Shown: positions 45,104 through 53,665, counted from the stretch's first letter. The stretch is 64,000 nucleotides of DNA from an uncultured Clostridia bacterium (GCA_947168885.1 CAMVNQ010000012.1:1-64000), one strand, 5' to 3'. A program made the numbers and translations. The notes: generated by a model from the sequence alone, not told the origin.

Positions 45104-47071
45104 ATGAAACACAGAAACCTAATTGCGGTACTGACCGCATTCATCGTGTGCATCAGCGGTTGTCAAAAAGAAGAAACGCCGACGATAACATCAGGCTCGG
45201 AAACCACAGCCAATCCGACGGAACCTGCTTCCGACGGAATTGCGGAGGGTGTCATACTTCACGCGTGGTGCTGGTCGTTCGACACCATACGCGAAAGCAT
45301 GGCGGATATTGCCGCGGCGGGTTATACTGCGGTGCAGACATCCCCTGCCAACGAAGTCATAGTCGGCGGCAACGGCGGTATGCAGCTCATGGGCAAGGGC
45401 AAATGGTACTATCAGTATCAGCCCACAGACTGGACAGTAGGAAATTATCAGCTCGGTACCGAGCAAGAATTCAAAGATATGTGCTCCGAAGCGGACAAAT
45501 ACGGGATAAAGGTGATAGTGGATGTCGTCCCGAACCACACTGCAGGGGATATTTCTGCGGTATCACAGTCGCTGATAGATGCCGCAGGCGGAATCGAAGG
45601 GCTGTATCACAAGAACTACTCAAAGAAGATCTCAAACTATTCGAGCAGGATCGAATGTACATCTTACTCGCTTTCGGGTCTTCCGGACGTTAATACAGAA
45701 AACAGCGGTTTTCAGGATTACTTCATCGCTTACCTCAACCGTCTTATAGATGACGGAGCAGACGGATTCCGTTTCGACGCAGCAAAGCATATCGCGCTTC
45801 CGGACGATATCAGAACGGACGAGAATGTTCCCAACAATTTCTGGGAACGTGTGACGAGCGAGACATCAAAGCCGGTATTCAGGTATGGTGAGGTGCTGCA
45901 AGGCGACAACGACCGCATAGAGCAGTATATCGATACGATAGGAAGGACTACCGCGAGCGAATACGGAAAGCGTCTGCGCGGACTGACACAGGGAAGAATG
46001 CTCAACGCGGATATGCTCAGCGACTTTATGGTCGGCGGAAGCTCTGATGTGGTGACATGGGTGGAATCTCACGACAACTACACCGACGGTTCGACGGTGA
46101 ACTTTACGGATACGCAGATAGTGCTCTGCTGGGCGGTAATAGCCGGACGCGGCGACGGGACCCCGCTGTTTTTTGACAGGCCCTACGGTGCCGTACCGCT
46201 TGACCGCTGGGGCAAGATGAACCGCATCGGTGCGGCGGGAAGTCCGCTTTATAAGTCAAAGGAAGTATCGGCAGTCAACAACTTCCGCAAAGCCATGACC
46301 GGAAAACCGACCGAAATGAAGAACAGCTCTGATAACGCTGTACTTATGATAAGCAGAGGAAATTCCGGTGCCGTGCTCGTGCATTACAAACAGAATGACA
46401 ACAATATCTCGGAGAAATGCAGTCTGCCGGACGGAGAATATACTGACAGAAGCGGCACGAACGGAAAATTCAACGTGAAGGACGGAATACTGACGGGAAC
46501 GCTTGCTCCCGACAGCATAGCGGTTCTTTATAATGAGGGATATGAAGAAAAGGCTCCGATGCCGGAGGTGTCGCTCAATACCGACACGTTCGTGATCGAC
46601 GGAAGCTTGTCTGTTGTATTGCATGTTTCCGGCGCGCAGATCGGTGTATATGAGCTCGGCGGCAAGGAACAGAGTTTCACGGACGGCAGTCAGATCGACA
46701 TACCCGCAGGAACGGAAACTCTGAAACTCTCAGCAACATCCGCCAACGGAGAGCGTACTGTGATGACTTACTATTTCGCCGATAAACAGACTGTTCCGGC
46801 AGGAGCTTCGATAACCTTCACAAAGCCCGAAAGCTGGGAAGACACGATATATGTCTATATCTACAACGAGACTGTGTCGCCCGTAAAAAAGAACGCTGTA
46901 TGGCCGGGCGAGGAAATGACTCGCGATCCCGACGGAACATACAGCTATACGCTTGCTGAGGAATGGGACAGCGCTCTCGTGATATTCAACGACGGTGCCA
47001 ACCAGTACCCCGCCGCTATGGAGCCCGGAGTTGAGCTCTCAGAGGGTATGTCGTATTCCGTCCCGGGTTGA
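45104..47071 (+). CDS. Secreted/lipid-anchored GH13 alpha-amylase with CBM26-type domain
   Basis: 655 residues. A signal peptide with lipobox CISGC (Cys20) anchors it outside. The GH13 barrel (about 45-480) shows VVPNHTAGD, the nucleophile D225 in GFRFDAAKH, the acid/base E263 in RYGEVLQ and the stabilising H323-D324 in VESHDN. A beta-sandwich follows, then a C-terminal starch-binding module (ITFTKPESWEDTIYVYIYNE, NAVWPGEEMTRDPDGTYSYT) like CBM26. It cleaves alpha-1,4 glucans at the cell surface. Complete. It links the organism to starch use in the gut. Confidence 0.93.
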   Translation: MKHRNLIAVLTAFIVCISGCQKEETPTITSGSETTANPTEPASDGIAEGVILHAWCWSFDTIRESMADIAAAGYTAVQTSPANEVIVGGNGGMQLMGKGKWYYQYQPTDWTVGNYQLGTEQEFKDMCSEADKYGIKVIVDVVPNHTAGDISAVSQSLIDAAGGIEGLYHKNYSKKISNYSSRIECTSYSLSGLPDVNTENSGFQDYFIAYLNRLIDDGADGFRFDAAKHIALPDDIRTDENVPNNFWERVTSETSKPVFRYGEVLQGDNDRIEQYIDTIGRTTASEYGKRLRGLTQGRMLNADMLSDFMVGGSSDVVTWVESHDNYTDGSTVNFTDTQIVLCWAVIAGRGDGTPLFFDRPYGAVPLDRWGKMNRIGAAGSPLYKSKEVSAVNNFRKAMTGKPTEMKNSSDNAVLMISRGNSGAVLVHYKQNDNNISEKCSLPDGEYTDRSGTNGKFNVKDGILTGTLAPDSIAVLYNEGYEEKAPMPEVSLNTDTFVIDGSLSVVLHVSGAQIGVYELGGKEQSFTDGSQIDIPAGTETLKLSATSANGERTVMTYYFADKQTVPAGASITFTKPESWEDTIYVYIYNETVSPVKKNAVWPGEEMTRDPDGTYSYTLAEEWDSALVIFNDGANQYPAAMEPGVELSEGMSYSVPG

Positions 47072-47218
47072 TACAAATAACCGCATTTGCCGCGCCGGTT
47101 TGCGCAATCACTTGCGCAAGTGAAGACCGACAACGGCGCAATTGCCGTTCCGCAAAAGGACATAAGCGGTCTGAATGACCGATTTCATATAATTCAATTA
47201 CAGAGTGAGGTGAAAATC
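47072..47218. other. Intergenic region with palindromes
   Basis: Contains a 16-bp perfect palindrome TCACTTGCGCAAGTGA (47108-47123), a hairpin AACGGC/GCCGTT (47132-47149) and CGGTC/GACCG. The last two could end amylase transcription; no strong T tract is seen. Confidence 0.4.
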
Positions 47219-47248
47219 ATGAACAATCAGCAGGTACAGTATGGATAA
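47219..47248 (+). pseudogene. Nine-codon 5' stump of a lost gene
   Basis: After GAGGTGAAAATC an ATG opens MNNQQVQYG and stops at the junction with the DUF4869 copy. The ribosome site and first codons look like the start of a real gene that was cut off when the DUF4869 fragment arrived. Confidence 0.4.
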
Positions 47249-47651
47249 TTGATTTAAAACCATTGAAATGATAAAAAATATCGATAAATCTGACGTGCTG
47301 AGTACACAAGTCATCATCAGTCCTTTTCTTGGCTCTATTTCACCCCAGGAGCTGTCGGGCAGTGTAAAGACACTTATTCTGATGCGATTCGACGATTCCG
47401 GAAAGGTGTTTAATGCTTCTGTTTGTGGCGATGATTGTGCCAAATGGATATATGAGATCAGTAAGGAAAAAGACCTCACAATAAATCTTCATCATACGAT
47501 GGTGTTCAGCAGCTGTAAAGAATTTAATGCATTTATCGTTAATACACATAGGATTGTCAAAAGCTATGATGAATATCTTGATGAAGCAATGAGAATAGAG
47601 AAACAAACAGCATTTTCTGATCTTGAAAAAATATACCTGCGGTTTACTTGA
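47240..47651 (+). pseudogene. Second DUF4869 copy, 5'-truncated and frameshifted
   Basis: From TGGATAA onward the DNA matches 41620-41985 almost base for base. It lacks the first ~30 codons, has one A fewer in the run before CCATTG (four instead of five) and so leaves frame, and differs after AGAATAGAG. An in-frame ATG at 47268 allows a 127-residue remainder, MIKNIDKSDVL onward, but there is no ribosome site. The duplication shows recent copying inside this region. Confidence 0.75.
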
Positions 47652-47747
47652 TTTCCGGAAGGAATTGTGATATAATACAGATAAAGACAGAACAGAAACG
47701 GTCGCATGACGACCACTGCAAGAAATATATGAAAGGAGTTACCCGAA

Positions 47748-47852
47748 ATGAAACAGTTTACTATGGTTCATCTGTATAGCGAACATTACGAAAGTTTCTA
47801 TCACGAGCGTGAAGAAGCTTATATTGTGTTGCGTACAGAACATAGTGGATAG
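47748..47852 (+). CDS. 34-residue small protein
   Basis: ATG with AAAGGAG nine bases upstream; encodes MKQFTMVHLYSEHYESFYHE then REEAYIVLRTEHSG. The residue mix (His, Tyr, Glu) and good ribosome site suggest real translation. It lies upstream of a terminator hairpin, so it is probably a separate transcript. Unknown function. Confidence 0.45.
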   Translation: MKQFTMVHLYSEHYESFYHEREEAYIVLRTEHSG

Positions 47853-47900
47853 TCATTTCAGGAGCACTTTCTTTGTGTAGTGATCCATATAAAATGATAT

Positions 47901-47937
47901 AACACCGTCTGTATGCAGCAGGCGGTGTTTTTGTATG
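47901..47937 (+). terminator. Rho-independent terminator
   Basis: ACACCG...CGGTGT stem with internal CTG/CAG pairing and a following GTTTTTGT tract, after the 34-residue ORF and before the HTH gene. Confidence 0.7.
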
Positions 47938-47972
47938 CAAACGATCATTATTCAGAGAAAGGAGTGCTTAAA

Positions 47973-48197
47973 ATGCCTATCATTGATGTGAAAGCAACAG
48001 GCAATAATATAAAACTGATGATAAAGACTAAAGGCTTCAAGGTGTCCGATGTTCAGGCGAAATGCGGATTCAATACTCCGCAGGCTATATTCAAGTGGAT
48101 GCGTGGGGACTGCGTTCCCACAATCGACAACCTGATAATACTCGCGGATATGTTTGATGTGCCGATAGATCAGATAATAATCGTCACTCGCATCTGA
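47973..48197 (+). CDS. Small HTH (Cro/C1-type) regulator
   Basis: 74 residues from MPIIDVKATGNNIK; AGAAAGGAG gives the start. The helix-turn-helix is NIKLMIKTKGFKVSDVQAKCGFNTPQAIFKWMRGDCVPTIDNLIILADMFDVPIDQII. Proteins of this length are found widely as solitary regulators next to tRNA or mobile DNA in Clostridia. A hairpin (CGTCACTC/GAGTGACG, 48182-48203) overlaps its stop and separates it from the tRNA cluster. Target unknown. Confidence 0.75.
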   Translation: MPIIDVKATGNNIKLMIKTKGFKVSDVQAKCGFNTPQAIFKWMRGDCVPTIDNLIILADMFDVPIDQIIIVTRI

Positions 48198-48209
48198 GTG
48201 ACGACAAAT

Positions 48210-48286
48210 GGCGGATTCGTCTAATAGGTCAGGACGAGAGGCTTTCAATCTCTAAATGTTGGGTTCAAACCCCACATCCGTCACCA
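48210..48286 (+). tRNA. tRNA-Glu (TTC)
   Basis: Acceptor GGCGGAT pairs with ATCCGTC; anticodon loop CTTTCAA gives TTC; T loop GTTCAAAC; encoded ACCA end. First of five tRNA genes. Confidence 0.93.
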
Positions 48287-48361
48287 GGTGAACGTCGTCT
48301 AGTGGCAGGACGTCAGATTGTGGCTCTGAAAACGGGAGTTCGATTCTCCTCGATCACCCCA
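48287..48361 (+). tRNA. tRNA-His (GTG)
   Basis: Anticodon stem TCAGA/TCTGA with loop TTGTGGC gives GTG. G at -1 faces C73, the tRNA-His identity pair, and the CCA is encoded. One A-A mismatch in the acceptor stem. It abuts the previous tRNA with no spacer. Confidence 0.85.
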
Positions 48362-48462
48362 AGGCACTATAGTGCCTCCGGCATCGTATATTACCTCTGT
48401 GATGTACGATCTTTCCTTCATCGCTGTCCAGAGATGCAGAAGATCAACAGACAGCGAAATAT

Positions 48463-48549
48463 GGGTAAGTAAGCATAGTGGCGAATGCAGCGGACTGTAA
48501 CTCCGTGACGTAAGATACACCGTAGGTTCGACTCCTACCTTGCCCACCA
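48463..48549 (+). tRNA. tRNA-Tyr (GTA)
   Basis: Acceptor GGGTAAG with CTTGCCC; anticodon loop CTGTAAC; long variable arm as expected for bacterial Tyr; ACCA encoded. Between the His and Tyr genes (48362-48462) there is only a palindrome AGGCACTATAGTGCCT. Confidence 0.92.
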
Positions 48550-48572
48550 GCCGCAGAGATGCGGCATCATAC

Positions 48573-48649
48573 GGCGGATTCGTCTAATCGGTCAGGACGA
48601 GAGGCTCTCAACCTCTAAATGCCGGGTTCAAACCCCGCATCCGTCTCCA
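48573..48649 (+). tRNA. tRNA-Glu (CTC)
   Basis: Almost identical to the first tRNA-Glu but with loop CTCTCAA, anticodon CTC; CCA encoded. Reads GAG; a duplication of the TTC gene with anticodon change is likely. Confidence 0.92.
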
Positions 48650-48651
48650 AC

Positions 48652-48746
48652 GGTCGCATAAGCCTAATTGGTAAGGCAGCGGTTTGCTAAACCGTGAGTA
48701 ATCGGATTGTTTCGATGTCTGAGTTCAAGTCTCAGTGCGACCGCCA
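48652..48746 (+). tRNA. tRNA-Ser (GCT)
   Basis: Acceptor GGTCGCA with TGCGACC, anticodon loop TTGCTAA, long variable arm, discriminator G and CCA. Reads AGC/AGU. Confidence 0.92.
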
Positions 48747-48749
48747 CAG

Positions 48750-48787
48750 ATAAAGCTCCGTTTGAAACACGTCAAACGGAGCTTTAT
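48750..48787 (+). terminator. Rho-independent terminator of the tRNA cluster
   Basis: A 16-bp perfect stem (ATAAAGCTCCGTTTGA / TCAAACGGAGCTTTAT) with a 6-base loop directly follows the Ser tRNA. Confidence 0.85.
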
Positions 48788-48952
48788 ATCAGACAAGTGT
48801 TGATGAGAGATACGTTGCTTTACAAATATATTGACTTCTCTGTATAATAATGTTATAATGATTTAAGTAACAATATTACAGTTCCGCCGAATATCTGGGC
48901 GCAAAGGCATCATGGTAAGGTCTGAATGACTCAGAATAAGGAGAGAAGAGAA

Positions 48953-49366
48953 GTGAAAAACATCATACAAGTCGATGATAATTATAAAAAATGGCTCAGT
49001 GAACTTTCTGACAGGTTCAGATGCTCGCAGATATAAGCCGCTGTCCGCGTCAACAGCGAAATGCTTCAATTTTACTGGTCTATCGGCAGAGATATTTCAA
49101 GAATGGAGCTTAATGCAAAGTATGGTTCAGGATTTTATAAAAAGCTCAGTTCCGATTTAAAGGAAATATTTCCCGATTCAAATTCATTTTCTGAAACAAA
49201 TTTACGATATATGTGGCGATTCTACGAGCTTTTTCCGCTGACGGAAAATCTGCCACAAGTTGTGGCAGATTCTGAGCCGCTAAATCATCCACAAGTTGTG
49301 GATGATTTGAAAGATGTTGATAAAATCTTCATGATTCCGTGGGGTCATCACAGATTTATTATGTGA
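48953..49366 (+). pseudogene. DUF1016 (YhcG-like) nuclease gene, nonsense and 3'-truncated
   Basis: GTG start after AGGAGAGAAGAGAA. The frame reads KNIIQVDDNYKKWLSELSDR then FRCSQI, hits TAA at 49034, then continues AAVRVNSEMLQFYWSIGRDI, SRMELNAKYGSGFYKKLSSD. In the family the stop position is normally Lys (QxKAAVxVN), so a single base change explains it. The gene ends after PWGHHRFIM; intact members continue ~200 residues with a PD-(D/E)XK nuclease domain. Both defects make it nonfunctional. Confidence 0.85.
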
Positions 49367-49376
49367 GGTACAGTTT

Positions 49377-51089
49377 ATGTCAACAATTATGGGTTCACTG
49401 AACCATTTGCTTGCCACATCAAACAAAGTACATATCATATGGTGTCTGATGCTTCTGATCATTATGTTAACGCTTGCTGTTCTTCATCACTTCTGGAAGA
49501 ACGACAGCAAGAAGCTGATGATATGGAGATTTCTTTGCCTGACTCCGGTACTTATCAGCGGCATTCATGCTGTCATATATGTTGTCGGTGTTCCGATGTT
49601 TTTCGAAGAATTCATTCTGATGTATATTATCGCACTGCTTGCGCTTATACCTATGCTGTTTGCAAAGCGGAAGACGGGCTACAGGATATCTGCTGTGCTG
49701 ACAGCGGTAGCTTCTTGTTTCTGCGGGTTTTATTTCTGCTTAAGTTCGCCTAATATTTTTAATCACACGAGAGAAAGCTATACCGAATCATTTCATTCGC
49801 TCGTAATGGAGATGGACGAGCATTACGTCCTGAAAGAATGGAAGAAAGTTGATTTTTCCGCGCTTGAAGCAAAGTATATGCCCGCGGTTCGTGAAGCAGA
49901 GCAGGAACAGGACCCAATGAAATTCTTTAAGACGGTTGATATGTTCTGCAACGAACTGCACGACGGTCATGTCGGAAGCTGGGTCGGGTTTGATTTCAGT
50001 CAATATCAGACCGGACCGTTGATACACGATTACGGCTTTGCAATGATACGGCTCGACAACGATGATATCATAGCGGTATGCACGTCTGCAAAGGCGAACG
50101 CTGTCGGGATCGGGGACGGGACTGTTATCACAAAATGGAACGGCAAGCCCATTTTGCAGGCTGCAGCAGAGGACGCTCCCGATATAGGATATTCGGTAAA
50201 ATACAATGCAGACCGTCTTGCTGCTTTGGATCTTCTGCGCACCGGCGGTGAGACTGTCGAGGTATCATTTATCAACAAGTCCGGCGATGAGCAGACAGTC
50301 ACACTTAAAGAGCTGGGAAAAATGCAATCATTCCGAGATGCTCGTATTGCCTTCTCACATTCATTGGAAGAAGGCGAGGATGTTAATTTCAGCACAAGAA
50401 TGCTCAATGACAAGTGCGGATATCTGAGACTTAACGCCGAGGGAACAGACAATGAACTGCGGGACACTCTTGCCTATATTACCGGCGAACACAAATGGGC
50501 AAAGGAGATGTTCCGTGAAAAACTGCGCGGTCTGAAGTCGCAGGGCATGGAATATCTGGTCATTGATCTGCGAAACAACAGCGGCGGTTTGGATGTTATC
50601 GGATATATGCTGTGCGATCTGCTGACCGATAAGGAATGGTACTGTCAGGGACTAGGTTCCCGCAGAGACGGGAAGTATATCAGCCAGTGCGATCAGTATA
50701 TCCACGGTGACGGGGAATTTGCGGGCCTTAAGGTCGTTGCACTTACAAATTATAAGTGTGCAAGCGCCGGTGACGGTACATCTCTGCTTCTTTCAAAGCT
50801 GCCGAATGTCACGCTTGCCGGTATCACCGACCCCAGCGGCTGTGATCAGGAAACAGGAGGAACAGTCGTTCTCGCGGACGGTCTGGTCTATGTTGGTTTT
50901 CCTACGGGACTTGTTCTGGATGAAAACGGCGAGCCGAATGTTGATACGGCTGCCGATCGTATCAGCCGTGACCCTGTCGAAGTACGTATCCCTCTCGACT
51001 ACGATGCTGCGATGAAGATATTCCGTGACAAGCAGGATTATGAGCTGGACTGGGCTGTAAAGTTTCTGGAGAATCAGGCAAATAGCTGA
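49377..51089 (+). CDS. Membrane S41-family (tail-specific) peptidase
   Basis: 570 residues. Three or four hydrophobic helices at the N-terminus (to about residue 125) anchor it. The extracytoplasmic part holds a PDZ-like region (IGDGTVITKWNGKPIL) and the S41 core: CGYLRLNAEGT, LVIDLRNNSGG, and the catalytic Ser463 in YKCASAGDGTSLLL. The lysine of the Ser-Lys dyad is not certain; S41 members with other catalytic sets exist. It begins ten bases after the DUF1016 remnant, TGAGG being the ribosome site. Substrate unknown; intact. Confidence 0.85.
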   Translation: MSTIMGSLNHLLATSNKVHIIWCLMLLIIMLTLAVLHHFWKNDSKKLMIWRFLCLTPVLISGIHAVIYVVGVPMFFEEFILMYIIALLALIPMLFAKRKTGYRISAVLTAVASCFCGFYFCLSSPNIFNHTRESYTESFHSLVMEMDEHYVLKEWKKVDFSALEAKYMPAVREAEQEQDPMKFFKTVDMFCNELHDGHVGSWVGFDFSQYQTGPLIHDYGFAMIRLDNDDIIAVCTSAKANAVGIGDGTVITKWNGKPILQAAAEDAPDIGYSVKYNADRLAALDLLRTGGETVEVSFINKSGDEQTVTLKELGKMQSFRDARIAFSHSLEEGEDVNFSTRMLNDKCGYLRLNAEGTDNELRDTLAYITGEHKWAKEMFREKLRGLKSQGMEYLVIDLRNNSGGLDVIGYMLCDLLTDKEWYCQGLGSRRDGKYISQCDQYIHGDGEFAGLKVVALTNYKCASAGDGTSLLLSKLPNVTLAGITDPSGCDQETGGTVVLADGLVYVGFPTGLVLDENGEPNVDTAADRISRDPVEVRIPLDYDAAMKIFRDKQDYELDWAVKFLENQANS

Positions 51090-51135
51090 ACTCAGCGATG
51101 GTATTTGTTTACATTTATAAAGGAGCTGACAACAA

Positions 51136-51243
51136 ATGACTGATGCGGTTAATTTATTATCGAACATAAGCCAAAAAGAATTAACAATAAATGAAATGAT
51201 TGAATATCTTGAAAGTCAAGCCGAACTGAATGATAACAAATAA
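51136..51243 (+). CDS. 35-residue small protein
   Basis: AAAGGAG nine bases before ATG. Encodes MTDAVNLLSNISQKELTINE then MIEYLESQAELNDNK, a helical acidic peptide. The terminator comes eight bases after its stop. Strong ribosome site and terminator placement make translation likely. Function unknown. Confidence 0.5.
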   Translation: MTDAVNLLSNISQKELTINEMIEYLESQAELNDNK

Positions 51244-51251
51244 AAAATTGT

Positions 51252-51278
51252 CAAGCCCGCATCTCGCGGGCTTGTTTC
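51252..51278 (+). terminator. Rho-independent terminator
   Basis: CAAGCCCGC-ATCTC-GCGGGCTTG followed by TTTCT ends the protease/small-ORF transcript. Confidence 0.85.
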
Positions 51279-51298
51279 TATTAATAGTAAGTATAAAT

Positions 51299-51431
51299 GG
51301 CTAGTAGGTTTCATTGGCTAGTAGGTTTCATTGACTAGTAGGTTTCATTGACTAGTAGGTTTCATTGACTAGTAGGTTTCATTGGCTAGTAGGATCCTTT
51401 GATTAGTAAATTCCATTGACTGGTAAATTTA
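51299..51431. repeat. 17-bp tandem repeat, eight units
   Basis: Units of consensus GRCTAGTAGGTTTCATT follow head to tail. The first five are near identical, the sixth to eighth drift (GGCTAGTAGGATCCTTT, GATTAGTAAATTCCATT, GACTGGTAAATTTA). The repeat lies between a terminator and the end of a degraded integrase gene. Iteron-like protein-binding sites or simple slippage are both possible. Confidence 0.8.
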
Positions 51432-51550
51432 TACGATCGATGTTTTTTCTTGAAAGTTGATTGCTTTTTTCAAGAATATGAACTAAATAATCTCGAGTTT
51501 TGACTGATAACGCAAAAATCTAAAGCGTTCTACAAAGACACCTACATTGA

Positions 51551-51590
51551 CCGCGAAGCCGTTTGTTTAGCGACTTCGCGGATTTTTCTT
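51551..51590. terminator. Rho-independent terminator beside the integrase
   Basis: CCGCGAAG / CTTCGCGG stem with ATTTTTCTTTTT after it. It points in the plus direction, and the stem can also serve the minus-strand integrase gene. Confidence 0.75.
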
Positions 51591-51690
51591 TTTATAAAAA
51601 TCGGGTTTTGGTTCTTATTTGGTTCTTATTCGAAAAATTGGCTCTTGGTGAACACGATATTTTTTGAGAAAAATGATAAAAATTTGAGTA

Positions 51691-52275
51691 TTATGCAGGG
51701 AGAGGATGTTCTTCCTTTGTCCGCTTTTTCCTGCTAAAGTCAAGAGCATTTGCTATGACCTCACAAGTTCTCGCCTGTGCCTCCTGGAACATATGCACAT
51801 AAGTGGAAGTCGTTGTTGAAATCGCACTATGCCCTAAATCAGCCGAGACCGTTGCCGGATCCACGCCTGCAAAAATTAAAAGACTGGCATGAAAATGACG
51901 CAGGGAGTGAATGTCGCAGAAGCGAATGTCATTTAGCTCGCAAAATCGCTTGAACCAGCGATAAGGACGGTGGTGAAACATCGGGGAGCCATTCCACTGA
52001 ACAAAGAGCCTGTCCGTTTCCACCCATTCATCCCCGAGCATATCCTTGTCGTGTTCCTGCTCCGCTTTAAGCTGCCTGAGCAGATCCATTATAACCGGCG
52101 GGAACTTGGACGAGCGCATAGATCTCTTGGTCTTGGTGGTATCGGTATAACTCCCGCAGAGATGTGAATAGTTCGATGTACGGCGTACACTGATTACGCT
52201 GTTCTCGAAATCAACATCTTTCCACTCAAGCCCTAACATCTCCGCACATCTGAAGCCGCTATACACAGCAAGCAT
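51691..52275 (-). pseudogene. Tyrosine recombinase, C-terminal catalytic part only
   Basis: 194 residues from MLAVYSGFRCAEMLGLEW, with all catalytic residues of the C-terminal domain: Arg in GFRCAE, DIHSLRHFHA, LGHSAISTT and the Tyr in STYVHMF. The same frame is open upstream for a further ~20 codons (HRKSAQKEPQKYRTYI) but then runs into primase-type coding DNA. The SAM-like core-binding and arm-binding domains are missing. A deletion has joined it to the next gene, so integration activity is doubtful. Confidence 0.8.
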
Positions 52276-52742
52276 TATATATGTCCTGTATTTTTGCGGC
52301 TCCTTTTGTGCAGACTTTCTGTGAACTGCGGCGACAGCTCGGTGTCGAATGAGAACGGCGCGTAATGCTCTCGGAAATACCGCAGCATAGCGATATAGTC
52401 CGTGAGAATATCCAGCACGAGCAGCGACTTTTCACGGTTTGTTAATTCTCGTTTTTGTCAGACTGCCGGCGGAGAGCGCGTTGACGAAATTCCGAAATCC
52501 GCGCACAGCTTGTCCGCTGCCTCGGTCTTTGACAGCCCGAACATCTGCGCCGTGAGGTCGGTGACATCTCCGTGAGCGCCGCACGCGTAACAATGGTAAT
52601 GATCGTCGTAAATCTTCATCGACGGATTGTTATCGCCGTGGAAGATACACCGTGCGGAACCGAATCTGTTCACTTCCAGTCCGTACATCCCGGCAGCCTG
52701 CCGGAGCCCGACAAGCTGCCTGATCTGCGCGAAATTATTCAC
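52275..52742 (-). pseudogene. CHC2 zinc-finger (DnaG-type primase) protein with in-frame stop
   Basis: Starts MNNFAQIRQLVGLRQAAGMY. The zinc finger is RCIFHGDNNPSMKIYDDHYH then CYACGAHGDVTDL, the CHC2 primase motif. The first frame stops with TGA at 52458-52460, but the same frame continues QKRELTNREKSLLVLDILTD, YIAMLRYFREHYAPFSFDTE and matches the usual second part of these element proteins, ending at 52275. One nonsense change plus loss of the 3' end is the simplest reading. Confidence 0.75.
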
Positions 52743-52936
52743 GCAGCACCGCCGTCCTCGTCGGGATCGTACTTACCAAACACAGCCTCGTAGAGATCGC
52801 GCTCGGCGATAAGAAACTTCTTACCCGCCTTGAAAGTGCGGAGCTGTCCGGACTTGCACATCTGACGGATGCGGAACTCGTTGATGCCGTCGATAACCTG
52901 CGCTGCTTCCTTGATTGTTAAAACTTTCTTTTTCAT
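52739..52936 (-). CDS. xis: Excisionase-type helix-turn-helix protein
   Basis: 65 residues. The fold is that of Tn916-Xis-like / MerR-like excisionases: KKVLTIKEAAQVIDGINEFRIRQMCKSGQLRTFKAGKKFLIAERDLYEAVFGK. It bends DNA to favour excision by the integrase. Its stop overlaps the next start (ATGA), so it was translated with the primase protein. GGAGGAA lies just upstream. The gene is intact although its partners are not. Gene order Xis, primase finger, integrase is typical of small clostridial integrative elements. Confidence 0.8.
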   Translation of the reverse strand: MKKKVLTIKEAAQVIDGINEFRIRQMCKSGQLRTFKAGKKFLIAERDLYEAVFGKYDPDEDGGAA

Positions 52937-53562
52937 GATAGTTCCTCCTTCATCATGGTTGTTGGATTTTGTTGGCGGAGCTGATCGGGCTCCTGTATAT
53001 CAAAAAGCGCTTTTTGATCTCTGAAATTTTTACCCCTCACTATACAAAGGAAAAAAGGCGGGGGGGCAACCCTGATTTTCAAAAATAGCAGAGATTGAGA
53101 AAAAATAGCTCTCATTATTCAAAGGAAAAAATCGGTGAGGTGCTAACCTGAATTTTCAAAAATAACACTTGTTGCGAAAAAATACCTTTGAGTATCCTGA
53201 CGGAAGGCGTGAATATGTTGGTGAATAGAGAGGATTATTGTATTCTTACAACATTTTGGACTCACTTAGTCCAAAATTTGAATGACCGCCTGCCTTGTTT
53301 CCAAGACAAGCGGCTTTAAGGTTATTCGTTAAGTATGCCAAGTATAAATGCAGCGCCGAGCTTAAATCCCCTCTCGAAGTCTGCCTCACATTCTATTTGT
53401 GATTCAATTCGGAGCGAATCCTTAAAAGACTAGATCAGTTCTTTGCAGTCCGGATATTGTTCAATCAATTGATCTTCAATAGAACAAATAGATTCTCTAT
53501 TCTTTTTGGCTCTTATTGTGTTTTGGCAAGGGTTGTGAACAGGGTGATATTTCTCCATATGT
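52937..53562. other. Non-coding region with imperfect ~75-bp repeat and a palindrome
   Basis: Two related segments (about 53040-53110 and 53115-53190) each run CAAAGGAAAAAA...AACCTGA-TTTTCAAAAATA...GAAAAAATA. A perfect inverted repeat ATTTTGGACT-CACTT-AGTCCAAAAT lies at 53253-53277. The position upstream of Xis suggests replication or control sites of the lost element. No gene recognised. Confidence 0.45.
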
Positions 53563-53665
53563 TCAGCACTTCTCCATATACACAAATTCCAGCTTATCAT
53601 TTATTTTTTTGCTGTCTAATGCTGAATATCCGTTTTTTTCGTACAACCTTATGTTGTCTTTACTC
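53563..53665 (-). pseudogene. C-terminal tail of a GNAT acetyltransferase
   Basis: The frame reads STRSKDNIRLYEKNGYSALD then SKKINDKLEFVYMEKC and stops. N-x-RLYEKxGY is the conserved C-terminal helix-strand of GNAT enzymes. Everything upstream is replaced by the S41-like gene. It marks a recombination junction at about 53665. Confidence 0.65.

Noticed and set aside
51299-51431. Possible CRISPR array
   Set aside because: The 17-bp units are directly adjacent with no spacers, and no cas gene is present.
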